This document shows, in pieces, positions 1-11,640 of a stretch of 64,000 nucleotides of DNA. A model generated the notes under the pieces. It was not told the origin of the DNA. It was given only the letters and a program-made list of their open reading frames with translations, and did no database searches. Every line of letters starts with the position of its first letter. The first letter of the stretch is position 1. The position numbers and the translations under genes are program-made. Origin of the DNA: Tetrastigma voinierianum (taxonomy: Eukaryota; Streptophyta; Magnoliopsida; Vitales; Vitaceae); NCBI GenBank assembly GCA_016808115.1, contig JAEQBH010000731.1, positions 558,001 to 622,000 on the forward strand. Reading direction: 5' to 3'.

Positions 1-495
1 TGAATCTCCATGTAATGGAATTTTGTATTCAAACAGAGTCTCCTTGAAATAAAGAATAATCTGTGAATTACGCTTCTTCCACCTACAGCCTTCGAGCCGT
101 GCTCTCGGGCTTTATCATCAACTTACTGCTTCTCAAGTCCACCATACCATTAAACAACTTAAAAATGGAAATAGAGTGTTATTCGAAATCAAGATGGTGG
201 ATCTTTATTATAGACTACATTCCGGGGTCTTACTGGTAGAACCGTCAGAGGTGTCTGCCCATGAATAAAGTGTGGTTTTTCCTTCTTCCGTCAGAGTTCA
301 TACCGCTGTGCTCTGACATGCGAGATAACATGTGTGGCCTTTCCTAATTAGGGTCCCAAATTTTCCCATGTGCATGGTCCTTCCTTGCTAGCAAAAGTTT
401 TTTTAGAACTAGGTCGCCTGGCTTGTAACTCCCCGCTTGACCTTCATCATAATACCTCGCCTCCCGTGATACTTTCCATACGCTTCAGGACCTAC

Positions 496-1290
496 TCACG
501 TTTTTCTTCTAGAGATCCAGTTTAAAGTACAGACTTCCTCGTTGTGTTCGAATGTTTGCTGTCTGTCCGAGATTTTAGTCCCGACCCCTCGACTAGATTC
601 CATCGCTTCAATGCCAAAGGCCGAGCAAACGGTTTCCTCGAAGGTCTCCGACTCATAAGATAGTTCCAGATGCCCATAATACCCTGGGAGGTACTCCACC
701 CCATCTCTCCTTTAGATATTCTAGCTTGGTTTTCAAGTACGCCTTTAGAGTCCTTATAGTAGACTCTCGCTTGCCCATTGAATCTTCTAAATGAACAGGA
801 TGAGTAGTAGTTCTTGATTCCAAGCTCACCACAGAATCCCCAACTTTAGGTTGTCTAATTGCTCCCATTATCTGACACCCAGGGACCCTGACCCAACCCC
901 ATGCATTATGCAGCTGCTAGACAAGCCATACCTCCAAGCAGTGATCATAAGACTCAACCCCCGCTCCGCATTTAGCAAAATAGTCCACTCGCCACACGGG
1001 GATAATTCTGCAGATCGCCCTTCCCAAAAGGTAGGGGTCCCAATTACGCCCACTCCTATTATCGAAAAGCGGCTACGGGGCTCATGGGACTGACGTCGCC
1101 GCCAAATGGGAGATGAGAGGATCCCGGTATGCTCCCGACAAGCTTCAGACTTTCTAACCAGCTCCGTAGCCTTGAGCACACAAAAGAGTACCCATGTCTC
1201 AAATGGTGTTTTCCCACCTCAAGGTCCGAGCTCCGATATGGTTGCCATATGCTCCCTCGTACCTCCCCGAGTATGTAGTCAGGTCTTTCC
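496..1290 (-). pseudogene. Integrase of element A, degenerate
   Basis: Remains of the retroviral-type integrase that would insert element cDNA. The zinc-binding HHCC end is near 1100-1190 (minus-strand ATELVRKSEACREHTGI). The core is scattered over frames between about 850 and 1100. The C-terminal part near 500-700 shows EYLP..YG, FGIEA and HNEE. The same sites in copy C read EYLLEVLWGYRTT, FGSEAVAPVEV and EHNEE. Multiple stops and frameshifts prevent function. No single ORF covers the domain, so boundaries are approximate. Confidence 0.65.
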
Positions 1291-1584
1291 TTAGTTCACT
1301 TGAGAATGAGAGCAGAGGCTTCTGCTTATAAAGTGGGTCCCCGATGAACTAAGTGACCCATCGAATTTCGTCCAGCCTGACACCTCCTCATTGTCGCCTG
1401 GTAATGTACCATCCACCAAGTAATCCCAGATGGGTCCATCCAAACTGACATTCGACATCAGCTGTGGGGAGACTCTCCATTGTCGAGATACACCAGGGTT
1501 CTCGAAGGTGCCCCATGAAGTACTACCCGCCTCTAAGTCTTCATGGAGGTCGCGCCGCTGCCAAGGCATTAGCTCCTGAATCCT

Positions 1585-2060
1585 CTACTCAGACATGCTT
1601 CGACCAACTCTCATGTGAACTTTAAGCAAATCCTCATACCTTTTTAGATATAAGATCATCTTCTCCCCTCCTGGCCTCAGAGGAGTCTTCATCCGCTTTA
1701 CCACCAGCCGGAGCCAAGCCACCTCCAACTTATCCGTCCCATGAAGGGGCGAGGCTGAGTCCAAATGGCGACACCCATATTCGCCCATTATCAAGGCCAG
1801 GGCCGAATCTAAGGGCGTATTCCGTGATCTATCCAAAGCTTGGGAGGGAGGCTCAGACAGCCCGCACCGCTTCGGGCGTTAGCGCCTTGTCGACTGATAA
1901 TCCCGATGGGGAGGCTCAAAAGGCCAGTAGCCTCCGTAGACCGTGGGCCGGAGTGAATTCCATGATGGAAATCGCTTAAGATCTGTCTTGTCATTGTCCC
2001 TTGCCAGAAGACTGGCGTCACCCATCACTCTATAGCCCACTTTATCAACCTCCGTATAGT
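1585..2060 (-). pseudogene. RNase H domain of element A, degenerate
   Basis: Lies between RT and integrase, where Tat elements carry the RNase H that removes the RNA strand during reverse transcription. Recognisable pieces on the minus strand are SGAGCLS near 1860 (the G-S-G-A-G turn of the first RNase H strand) and, near 1600-1720, VVKRMKTPLRPGG followed by LKRYEDLLK (the late helix before integrase). Frameshifts separate the pieces. Catalytic acidic residues cannot be assigned with certainty. Confidence 0.5.
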
Positions 2061-2639
2061 TTCAGTTTCGCAAAGATTTGGGTTTCCATCGGATATCTCA
2101 TTGACTCACTCGCATAGGAGCTGAAGCAAGGCTCCGAGTTTCTCGATGGGGCTACCAATGCCGGATCGCTCTTCCACTGGCACCTCCCCACTCTCCTCAA
2201 AGCCTCGACCGCAATAGTAGACTCGGTTGCCAGACCTGTCCCGTCTCTTTACCAGGGCGACACTAGTTGAAAAGTCTAAAACGGCCAGTAGATGAGGAGT
2301 TCTCCCTCTAAGTACTTACCAAATGGGGATATTTCGTAGGTTTTGAGCGCCCGTGAACGCCCCTAGAAGCGTAAAAGGCCCCAATGGGAAGGTCCGCTTT
2401 CAAAAACCCGAAAGAAAGGTCGATATTTGTCGCCGGTCCCAGATACAAAGTGGCTCACACGCAATGACCAATCTTGCTAGGCGTTGAATGTCTTTAATGT
2501 TTGATGGAGGCAAGATATCAAGCACGACCTTTATCTTATCCGGGTTTGTCTCATTCTATTGTTGACTAAAACCTTAAGAACTTCCTAAGCAGAGACTCCG
2601 AAAGCGCATTCGTCAGTTTAACTTCATATCAGAAATTTT

Positions 2640-3190
2640 CAGACTGAATGCTCCTGCTAAATGGGTTATGTGGAGCTCGACTTTTATAGATTTTACCAAC
2701 ATGTCGTCCATATATACCTCCATAAATGTCCCAATTTGTTTCTAGAACATCCTGTTCACCAGCCTTTGGTAGGTGGCTCCTACGTTCTTTAGCCCGAAGG
2801 GCATTACTCGATAATAGTAGGTTCCCCGACTAGTGAAAAATGAGGTCTTCTCTTGGTCATTGAGGTCCATACTGATCTTATTGTAGCCCAAGAAGGCGTC
2901 CATGAAGCTGAGGAGTTCATGACCGATCGTGGTGTTTACTATGAGATCAATTCGAGGTAGGGGGAAGCTATCCTTTGGGCAGGCCCTGTTGATGTCTATG
3001 AAATCGATGCAAAGCCGCCACTTGCCGTTTTCTTTTTTGACGAGAACAACGTTAGCCAACCATTCTGGGTACTCTACTTCTCTGATTACCTTTGCTTGGA
3101 GGAGCTTACCGACCTCTTCATTAATCGCCTTACGCTTTCCTGGCAAAACTCCTTCTCTTTGGCTGAATCGAATTTAATGAGGGATCGACG
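2640..3190 (-). pseudogene. Reverse transcriptase of element A (longest intact block)
   Basis: A 134-codon open stretch (2742-3146) encodes the fingers and palm of a Ty3/gypsy RT: EVGKLLQAKVIREVEYPEWLANVVLVKK, then GKWRLCIDF.DINRACPKDSFPLPRID, then FMDAFLGYNKI.MD, then FTSRGTYYYRVMPFGLKNVGATYQRLVNRMF. The YxDD catalytic box should follow directly. At 2690-2740 it survives only in another frame as VYMDDMLVKS-like coding, so a frameshift breaks the palm. In the RT block DIN became DFIDIN and GAT became VGAT, minor changes. This is the best-preserved coding piece of the Tat copies and a good anchor for phylogeny. Confidence 0.88.
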
Positions 3191-3459
3191 CTTAACTCCA
3201 TGGATGATCACCCGCCGGTCGACCTCACCCATGTCTTCCGTTTCGAGGCGAATACCCCATGTTCGCTCTAGAAACGAACGAGCTCGATGTCTTCTCGCTA
3301 ACTCTGACCCTATGACGTGTGTTCGGGCCGGTCACCGAGTCGTATTGTGCTCTAATCTTCCGAGGGCACAGTCAAGTGGTTACCCTTGCCTCGTATGCTC
3401 AGCCTGGCCCAAGTAGATGTTGTCGTAATTTCATGTTTTGCTTCATTGACGCCGAAAAT

Positions 3460-3870
3460 ATCTCCGCTATGTTGGTTTCCTTGACCACCTTACTCCATCA
3501 TAGCTTGGAAATTTGATAACCATGTGATAAGCGAAGGGAACGACCCTTATGGCATTAAGAGAGGGCCCACCTAGTAACATGTTGTAGGCCGATGGGGCAT
3601 CTACTATGAGGAATCTCACCATTGTCGGGCTCAGTATGGGGTCTCCCAGCAGTACTAAGAACACCCTGTAAGGACTTTTCTCCCGAGAACCCACGTAGCG
3701 TGCTGCGTCGACCGGCCTCTAGCTTCTCCCTTCCAATGCCCATTTTGTTGGAAACATGCAAAGATGATGCCTACGAAGCCTGCTATCGACAAGGACCCTA
3801 TGGATCGCTTTATTGGCTACTATGGCTTTCATCACAAGCTGGTCAGCCATGGGGATGTCAAGTAAAATTC
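3460..3870 (-). pseudogene. Aspartic protease of element A, degenerate
   Basis: Retropepsin that would process Gag-Pol, lying between gag and RT. On the minus strand the active-site strand near 3760-3800 reads VLVDS and then shifts frame, so the D-[ST/N]-G triad is not complete in one frame. The C-terminal half (3467-3694) is clear: FLIVDAPSAYNMLLGGPSLNA and YHMVIKFPS, the family's ILGRP-like motif altered to LLGGP. The homologous block in copy C keeps a DNG triad. Confidence 0.7.
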
Positions 3871-3879
3871 TTTCATGTC

Positions 3880-5450
3880 AAAAATCTTGTAAGGTTACGG
3901 TAGTATCCAATGAGAAGTTTGGATAATTGCTCAGACTTCTAAGGTTTCGATCCGATGCTACGCTGAAGTGGGCTTTCCGGGTCGAGCTGGACCTCACCTC
4001 ACAACCCTCCAGATTGTGTTGACTTCAAAGGCCTGAGCAACTGGGCCCAGCTCACGAAAGTGTGGTGGTCGGACCTCGCTCCTGCCCTTCTAAGGCCATG
4101 TAACGGCTGAGATGCCCACATCAGATCAAGTATTCAATCTCCTTTTTTAGCTGGAGGTAGTCATCCGTTCGGTGTCCATGACCCTTATGGAACTCACAGA
4201 TTGCGTCACCTCTTCAATGGGTCCGACTTCATTCGGGGATGGCCACCCCGTAAACCTTTCATGTCAGACTCCTCGCAGGGACCCTGACACCGAGGTCGTG
4301 AGAGTGGTGTATTGTTAAGGTGAATATCACGCCACAAACAGTTGAGGGTGGTCCCTACATCTCCGACGTTCCTTCATCTTATCTGGGACCGCTTCTTTGT
4401 TTTCTCCAGCCTCGAGGATCTATCCTCGTCTCGCCTCGTCTCAGTTTCTGCTTCTCTTTTTGCGCCCGCTTCTTCCTTTTGAGTAGAAAAGCTTCTTTGC
4501 TTGGACATGAGGGCTTCTTCACCATTGATACACTTCTCTGTTATGCTGACCTCGTATGCTCGTCGAGGGTTCTTTTGAGATAGAGAACATTAGGTCTCTT
4601 CGAACGCACTCTAACCCCGCAAAGGAAAGAATCGCCAACTTCTGGCCGAGAATATCTACTCAGCAACTCCTCTGTGTTAAATAACATACGACCCAGCTTT
4701 GAGAGCTCGCTTTATACTAAAAGGTGATAACTCTGGGCTCGTACGTCCCCGTTCCAATAAAGTGGGACGAATGCGACTGATAGCTTCGTGAACGATGCAG
4801 ATGGAAGACTACTGAGTATGTTAAACCAGGCCAATGTCGGGCTCCTTTAGTGTGATAACGGTTACTTTGCATCAGACGGTCCTCCGAGTATCCTAGTTCC
4901 ATCCGATGCAAATGCATTTGAGTAGACCAGTAACTGAGCTGCTCAACTGCTCCCGATCTCCCGACATTCGAACTTCGCCTTAAAAGGAAGTGCATCACCC
5001 AAAGCAGGAATGGAAATTCTAGCTTGTCAGATCGTATGTCTATATGGAGACTGGAGCCCTGGGCCTTACCACTTCCTTCATGTGGCCAATTTCTCACGGA
5101 TGTCCCCAACCTCGCTCCCACGACCTCTCCGTCGCGATCCTCTCCGGGGCTGGTAAGGATCCTCGTTCCCCGGTATGGGCTAGTTTCTCCTTCTCGATCT
5201 ACTCTTCACGAGGGTCGAGGTGTCGCTTTCCTGCAATAAGGTTTTGGTCTTTTCTTGGCCCGTCAGGTTCTAGGCGCGTATTTTCCGTTAGTTGTTCCAA
5301 CTCTTTCAAAGAAGTGTTGGATAAGGACGCTGAGCGCCTCCACCTCGTCCGTGCTGGCCCAAGATAGTCTCTAACGTACCTCCGAGGTCTACCATCCACA
5401 CCGCCGTCGGTCTTGCATCCTTGAGGATTGGGGTTACTCGCCAGGTTCGA
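3880..5450 (-). pseudogene. gag region of element A, degenerate
   Basis: Capsid/nucleocapsid region between the 5' LTR and protease. Minus strand near 4125-4210 encodes the zinc-knuckle-like block CEFHKGHGHRTDDYLQLKKE, typical of the gag C-terminus in Tat elements. Further right (4700-4870) frame-jumping pieces resemble the gag core (ARHWPGL and following, matching the usual L-x-G-A-A-x-x-W motif). B carries the same order around its inserted solo LTR. Start codon and frame cannot be fixed because of many frameshifts. Confidence 0.6.
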
Positions 5451-5487
5451 GTTGATACCATCAATCGAGAGGTCACTTTATTTGTAA

Positions 5488-5514
5488 GGAGTCGTTCTAC
5501 GCATGCGCTAAACT
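5488..5514 (-). other. Primer-binding-site-like segment of element A
   Basis: Just inside the 5' LTR. On the minus strand A, B and C give related sequences: GTTTAGCGCATGCGTAG in A, GGTTTGACAGATCTGTGGGA in B and GGTTGCGCAGTGCGTGGGAA in C. All look like mutated forms of the TTTGGCGCCGTCTGTGGGA-type site that follows the LTR in many plant Ty3 elements. The tRNA primer is not assigned. Confidence 0.4.
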
Positions 5515-5517
5515 GGA

Positions 5518-6113
5518 TGATGCTTTTTCAACCGAATCGGGCTTCGAGTGTGCCTGAATTGCCAGGGCCTACCGGGCTGGGCTCTCGAGGTCGGGCTTCT
5601 TCTCGTTAAACAAGAAAACAAAAAGGATCAAGTACGCCATTGCCTCTCCTCGACGCCAAGCATTCTTTCCTGAGAAAGATCAACCGCTAGTGGAATGAAG
5701 TTTTGTGCATAAGTCTCGCGCACTCCACCGAATGGGAAGGCCCAGTATTTATAATGGGTGATCATGATAACTTTCCTATTTTTTGATGATGACATTGAAT
5801 ATATTCTTCTTGTCGAGGATGATAATAGCTCCTCCCACTAGGTGGGGAGATTTTCTTCCTTATCGTAAACTCGACTAATAAGGATAATTGATGGGCAATA
5901 ATCGGGAAATCATCCATTTCCCGATTGGTGGAGATTGGGTGTTTTCCTCTCTGGGCTGGCTGCATTCATTAGCTACTGCCTTTAAAGTGAGTCAGTTCCT
6001 GCTTTTGTGCCCCATTCTTGGGATACCATTAAGGGCCTATTGCTAGTATCAGTCCGCTTTTAATCTCGATGTTCGATCTCTGCGCCTTAGGCCTCACACA
6101 CTTATTATTTTCA
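5518..6113 (-). repeat. 5' LTR of element A
   Basis: About 596 bp, homologous to both LTRs of B (6607-7178, 20144-20700) and more distantly to those of C. On the plus strand it begins TGATGCTTTTTCAACC and ends TATTATTTTCA, giving TG...CA ends in element sense. The match to the other copies stops sharply at both limits, which fixes the boundaries. The partner LTR lies left of the window, so no target-site duplication can be tested. Confidence 0.8.
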
Positions 6114-6606
6114 TAAAACCCCACTACTACTTCATTTTCTATTTTTTTAATCATAGTAAATATATTAGCTTTGTTAAATAAATGCGCCAAATGGGGAAAT
6201 GATGATTTGTAATATTTTCTTCCTTTCAACTATTATTTTTAATTTTGTTTCAATTGCCATGGATGAGGGTTAAGTACTACAGTAATGCTTCTCCCATTAC
6301 AAACTGTGTGTAGATGTTCTTCAACTTACCCACTTCATATCAACTCCAAAAGACAACTCCACTTCCAAATCCATTTTCACCCGTGTTTAAAATGTCTCGA
6401 TGATATCCGGCATCAATAGTCGATTGATCATAAAATTGAATAATATCTACAATATTTTTTCGATATATCGGTACTGCATCGATCAATCAACGACACTTTA
6501 AGCTGGACTTTGCATGTGCTGCACGCGGGATATGTTGCTGTTCAAAATTTCACATTCTGGGTAACATTTTAATCAATATCGATGATGTGAAGAATCGATA
6601 TCTCGA
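6114..6606. other. AT-rich spacer with cgatatatcg-type motifs
   Basis: Host or older repeat DNA between elements A and B. No coding signal. The right half (6395-6606) has several palindromic ATCGAT/CGATATATCG words. Similar words recur just right of B (20712-20745) and at 21650-21715, suggesting that B landed inside or beside a repeat rich in this motif. Confidence 0.6.
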
Positions 6607-7178
6607 TGATACTTTTTCAACCTGAACCGCCGGAGCGTGGCCGGAATTACCGGGCTTCAGCCCGTTGATTATGCATGTTGGGCTCCTCTACAAAAACAAG
6701 AAACAAAAATGATCAGCGGGGACTCGCCCGTTGCCTCTCAGATGCCTAAGTCAGTTCTTTCCAGTGGAAGAGAAGATCAACTACTTAGAGAATAAAGTCT
6801 TATATGATATGTCCTGCTACATCTTCTCACTGTTTGCGTACCTGCATTATAAATGGACGATTCACGACAAAACCTCCAGTTGATGATGACACTAATATTA
6901 TCTTCCCTTGAATGGCATGAGAGATTTATTCCTCCAATGGGCTGAGATTTCTCTCCACTACAAACTACATATGACATAATGACTAGCAATAATTGTAAAC
7001 ATCCACTCACTGCGAGACAAGCCTCCAACACGCACCCCACAATAGACTTTTTAAAGGCTTATCGCAAATTTTTGTTTCCTTGGTCCGCATTGGGGAATAC
7101 CATTAAGGGCCTATCACGAACCGAGCCCGCTTTAATCCCGACGCTTGGGCCTAAATCTGGGTCGCATCTATTATTTCA
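6607..7178 (-). repeat. 3' LTR of element B
   Basis: 572 bp; plus strand starts TGATACTTTTTCAACC and ends ATTATTTCA. Pairs with 20144-20700 along its length; shared landmarks are AACAAGAAACAAAAA, GATGCCTAAGTCAGTTCTTTCC and GAGAATAAAGTTTT-like text. Immediately right, AACTCCCATCGCCTCCC is pyrimidine-rich, the complement of a polypurine tract, as expected beside the 3' LTR of a minus-strand element. Confidence 0.82.
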
Positions 7179-7329
7179 AACTCCCATCGCCTCCCACTTG
7201 ACTAAAGCGAAGGTGGGCAGTGGGTCGATCGCCGAATCGTGATACCCAAGGGCTACCAAGAAGCGGTTTGATTGCTTTGTCGCCAGTCCCAACGCCTTGT
7301 GATAATGATGGCTTCTCGATTCGTGGTTT

Positions 7330-9640
7330 ATTTCACTGTGGCTCTTATCTTCCTTAAAACGCGCTCTCTCGACCTTTGCACCTCGTCTCTGCTCTGAAGC
7401 TTTTTTTTGCCTCTCGTAGTTTAGGCTTCCTTTTCGAATTTTGTCCTACTATTGTTCAGACTACTTCGTGGTCCTTGATATCTCTCAATGTGTCCCTCGC
7501 CTTGTTTCTAGCCTCGGTAATGCTCTTTTCTTCCCTCTGCCTTTTGGTTTCGAGGTCTTGCAAGGCTCTGTGGTGTGCCTCATTGGGTTCCGCATTTCTC
7601 TCGATTTCCCATTTTTTTCTTACTTAGTTCTACGTACTCACCATGGGTCTCATTCTATTCCACGATAGGAGTAATCCCTGCCGCCATAGTGTCTAGTTCA
7701 GTATGGGCCAAAGTGAGAGCTTCCAACTGGCTTGGTCGTGGTGGTTCAACGGTTACTCCGAGGAGCTCCCTTTCCCTCGATAAGTGGCAAGGAAAAATTA
7801 ATTAAATTGATATCCAGCAAATTAACATTCGATACGCTTATGTTTAATGTTGAGGTCAGGTCCCACGGCTCTTAACCTCATACCTGAGATCTTTGCATCC
7901 CAAAGATTGCCCCGCTTCGATCTCTTCAAAGATAAAGGAAGCCACGAAGGCTTTCTTTATATCTCCAAGCGCCTAAGGCTGTTGATTATTTCTGACCTTC
8001 CATCTTTGTGACAAGTAATCGAAAGAAACTATTTCTTTGTTAGTGGCCATCATCGGGAGAACCCTTGATCGAGGACACACTTGGCGTTCCTACCGTCCGA
8101 CTACTCCCGAGAACTCTACGGAGCCTCCTTCGCTCCGTCTGTCCCTGCTCTCAAAGGTCATAGGATATTTCTGACATTGCTTTGGTCACATGGCCTTCAG
8201 GTGCTCGGCCCTATCTCAGTCCTAAGGACGAGGAGATGAAGCGGAAGCTGGTGAAGTGCACCCCGCGAGCCTATTCCAAACTCATTAGGTCGGATATTCA
8301 TAGACTATTTGGTGCGAGGCCTGCCCGACTTCCTTTCCTGAGATCTTCTCCCCTCTCCATCATGAGGCCTCTTGTCTCCAGGTCTTCCTCACTTTCCCAG
8401 GCTTCTGAGCCCCCTACAGATCACTGCTTTCCTACATGTGGGAGAGCTCTCACTCACTCAAGCGTGCCGGCAAAGAAGAAGAGGGAGGGCTGAAACTTAA
8501 ACCCCAAGCTCGCGTAGGGTCAGTTCCCCCGCCGTGTAAGATCCCAAAGGTGATCCTCTTCCTCGCCTCGTCCCGCCGGCCGGGCCGGAGGACTCTTCAG
8601 GGAGGGCTACCGAGCCCCGCGGAGGGTTCTTCCTATTGCCCAGAGTCCCTAGTCGAGGCGCCGCGCCCCTCCCGCAATGCCGTATGAGGCATAGGAATCG
8701 CGGTCGCTTGAGGATGCAGGGGCGCAGGACCCCGCTTCGCGCGAGCTCTCGGGATTGTTTCTCATCCCGCACTACTCGACCTTAGGAAGGTGGATGCCCC
8801 GCCTGGTCGAGCGGAGGCTCGCTCTTCGTCAGAACCGCCTCAGACGTCCAAGTGTTTCCTGGGCTGAGCATTTTTCTATTGTTTTAATTGCGAGCCGAGA
8901 CTTTGCTTTTTTTTTTTTTTTTGGCAAAGGGCTACTTATGCAAAAGGCTCGCAAAGAGGACCCAACTTTACTGGTGGCTCCGCAAGGGCTGCGGTCTTAC
9001 AAGGCTAAGGTTGCTTCCCGACTCTCGAGACTGGCCTCAAGCCCGCATAAGGGACTTGACTGAGAACTCGTGGAAGCAATGTGTAAGGACTTGAAGAGCT
9101 ATAAGGGGCTAGGGCTATGCCTAGTGGATAAAGAAAAATGAGGCTCTAAGGACGCAGTTGTCGCCAAGATGAGTCGTGGGCTATATGAGAGGAGTTGCAA
9201 AGCCGTCAAGGGTGACCTATAACATAATCGCTGAGTGGGCCCGCCAAGAGGCTTTGAAGGTGTAACTCGCGGGAAAGCTTGACGGCGAGTCTGAAGCTCG
9301 ACGGACTCTCATGAGCAAGGCGAGGCTTCAAGGCCGAGGGGGCAAAGTGATACGGAGCTTAAAGATCGAGGCCTGCACCAATGGGCTTCCGGTGGTTTGC
9401 CTTTCACTGCCTGGGCTTCGAGCTTCCCGACCTGGGTTCAACATCCAAATTTTCGATGAGAGGTTGAAGGACTGGCTCGAGGTCGACCGATGCAGCGCCT
9501 CGAGGTGTTTTCTCAGGGCCCCTCGATCTTGCTCCCGTGGCCTCGGCGATCCGGTTCCGGAGCTCAGCCCTTCTCGCCATCTACTAGTGGCCCGCCTTTA
9601 ACTCCTCTACTCCTCAAGTCGAGCTCCAACGTCGGGCCTA
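7330..9640 (+). pseudogene. Antisense extra ORF of element B, decayed and internally deleted
   Basis: Lies between the 3' LTR and tandem array, on the strand opposite to gag-pol. It aligns with the better preserved copy in C (23300-27230): plus-strand GFLYISKR followed by LLIISDLPS at about 7950-8010 equals GFLYISKR..SLIISDLPS in C. The upstream Transposase_28-like block seen in C (FRFPLHPF...PSQLSPN) is missing here, apparently removed by a deletion near 7805-7860. The rest is open only in pieces (8182-8493, 9311-9601). Extra ORFs in this position and orientation are known in Tat elements such as Grande and Retand; the function is unknown. Confidence 0.6.
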
Positions 9641-9929
9641 GGCTCTTTTTTTTTTTTTTAACCTTCACAGATCCTCAAGCGCAGAGGCCAAGTTATTACT
9701 CCTCGATTCGACTCTTGGTTATATACCAAGATTCATCGATTCATTTCTTCGCTCCTTTTCCTATTTCGTCGATTTGAGCTGCTTGGTTCCAAGACCACGA
9801 GGTCTTCCTTTAGCAGTTATGCTTTTATGATCTGAACTATCTAGCTCCTGGGAGCTAAGGCCTTCTCGAACTCGTTGCTTCAAAACTGTGCCATCAAGCA
9901 CAGGCGCCAAGACCCTCTCGAAATGCTTA

Positions 9930-10912
9930 AGCCTACAACCAGCCACGTGGGCTCCCGGGCGCTAAGACCCTCCCCGAACCGCACGAAAACCGAGCCACCG
10001 TAATAGCTCTAAACCGAGCCATCGGGCCCCCCGAGCCGCCTAAGACCCTCTCAGCCGCAAGCCCAAAACCGAGCCACAGCCTCGGGCCTAAGACCCTCCC
10101 CGAGCTGTTGCTCCTCGCAAACCGAGCTGGTCATTCCAAATTTCTAAGGACCTCCTAAGCCGCCAAACCCGTGAACCCAACCACCGGGCTCTTAGGCCCC
10201 AAGACCCCCCCCCCTGCAAAGGAGTCGTTAAGCTCAAACCGAGCGCCATCGGGCCTCGGGCGCAAGACCCCCTCAGCTATTAAGCCCGCGAACCGAGCCG
10301 GGCTCCCCGGGCTCTGGCGCTAAGACCCTCCCGAGCCATTAAGCCCGCGAACTAGCTACTAGGCTCCCGGGCGCTAAGACCCTCCTTGCTGTTAAGCCCG
10401 AACCGGAAGCCACTTTAGGGCTCCTCAGGCGCTAAGACCTCCTCGCTTGCGCTCGCAACCGAGCCATCACCCCGGGCGCTAAGACCCTCCTGTTGTTAAG
10501 CCTCGCGAATCGAGCCATCAGTCTTAGCGTTAAGACCCTCCTGTTAAGCTCCTCAAACTGAGCTATTGGGCTCCTAGGCGCTAAGACTCTCCTGAGATGT
10601 TAAGCCTCAGAACCGAGCCACTGCGGCTCCTAGCGCTAAGACCCTCCCCGAATTGTTAAGCCCGCGAACTGGAAGCACGGGCTCCAGCGCTAAACCCTCA
10701 TGTTAAGCCCGCAACCGAGCTACTCGGGCTCTCGGGCGCTAAGACACTTCAGCTATTGCTTTACAAACCGAGCTACTGGGCCCCCGGGTCGCTTAAGACC
10801 TCCCGAGCCGTTGTTCAAACCGAGCTTACTTCAGGGCCCCGGCGCTAAGACCCTCCTGAGATGTTAAGCTCCGCAAATTAAGCTACTGGGCTCCTGGGCG
10901 CTAAGACCCTTT
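9930..10912. repeat. 52-bp GC-rich tandem array in element B
   Basis: About 18-20 imperfect copies of a unit of roughly 47-57 bp. Each unit contains GCGCTAAGACCCTCC, TTAAGCCCGC and ACCGAGC(C/T)A followed by a GGGCTC word. The array ends abruptly at CGTCTTCCTTCCCTTGG, a border shared with C at 28198. C has a related but AT-richer array of half the unit length. No protein coding is supported across it. Confidence 0.88.
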
Positions 10913-11640
10913 CGTCTTCCTTCCCTTGGAAAAGCGTGCGTGGCTTTAATGCAGATTTATGGAGAATTGGGATGGATTGTGCGACTTCCCAAGCATCCTA
11001 GCTTCCTTATAAATAACGATCCTCTAATGGTGGTGCTATGCTTCCAACCTTCATCCTTTCTTCGCGTAGCCTGAGGCGATATTGAAGCCAGTGGCTCGTC
11101 AATACCGCATGGGGTCTATACCCGGTGATCGGCCAACGCTTTGCGTCGATGGTCTACCACTTGGTGGAGTTGTGTTTTCCTTAGTTCGCCCTCGTAGGGA
11201 GCCAGGTTGTTCCCTAGCTATGCCCAATGATGGAACTGTGCTAGGGAACGTTCCCGGAGGGGGCGGTGTGCTTCAAAAAAACTTTTAAGTACCGCTTTCA
11301 CCGTTTTTTCTTTCCTCTTTCTTATTTTCCTTCTCTTTCTCCTTTTCTTTCTCTCTCTCTCTCTCTCTTTCTTTTTCCCTTTCTTTTGGTTTTTTGCCTT
11401 GACAAGGTGTGTTGGCAAGTGAAGAATAGTCGCTAGTCGTAATTTTTGAGATGCAAAGAGATTTTGTAAATCCGATCTGGTTGTAACCTATGTAATGAAA
11501 TTTTGTATTTAATCGTAGCTTCTTTGAACAGCACACCTGTGGAATCACGCTTCTTCCACCCAAACCCCTTCGAGCCGAGCCTGGCTTTATCATTATAACT
11601 TATCAAGCCATTCCCATCATAACATTAAACAACTTAAAAT
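10913..11640. other. 3' noncoding region of element B with (CT)n tract
   Basis: Between the tandem array and integrase end. It aligns with 28200-28950 of C (shared CGTCTTCCTTCCCTTGG, GACTTCCCAAG, TTGGTGGAGTTGTGTT). A polypyrimidine tract at 11305-11397 includes about eight CT units. A TATAAATA word near 11009, with a counterpart in C, could be a plus-strand promoter element, but nothing else supports one. No gene seen. Confidence 0.6.

Larger units (their letters stand above)
1..6113 (-). mobile_element. Tat-lineage Ty3/gypsy retrotransposon A (5' part, cut by window edge)
   Basis: Minus-strand LTR retrotransposon. Reading leftwards from the 5' LTR (5518-6113) come gag, protease, reverse transcriptase, RNase H and integrase. 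The 3' noncoding part and 3' LTR lie outside the window. Placement in Tat rests on RT and protease wording typical of that lineage (RACPKDSFPLPRIDLIV; DAPSAYNMLLGGPSLNA), on RNase H and integrase following RT, and on the same order in copies B and C. Bases 1-250 match 11480-11760 of copy B, so the window opens just past the integrase end. Every domain except RT is broken by frameshifts, so the copy is dead. Lineage assignment is by motif reading, not by a tree. Confidence 0.85.
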
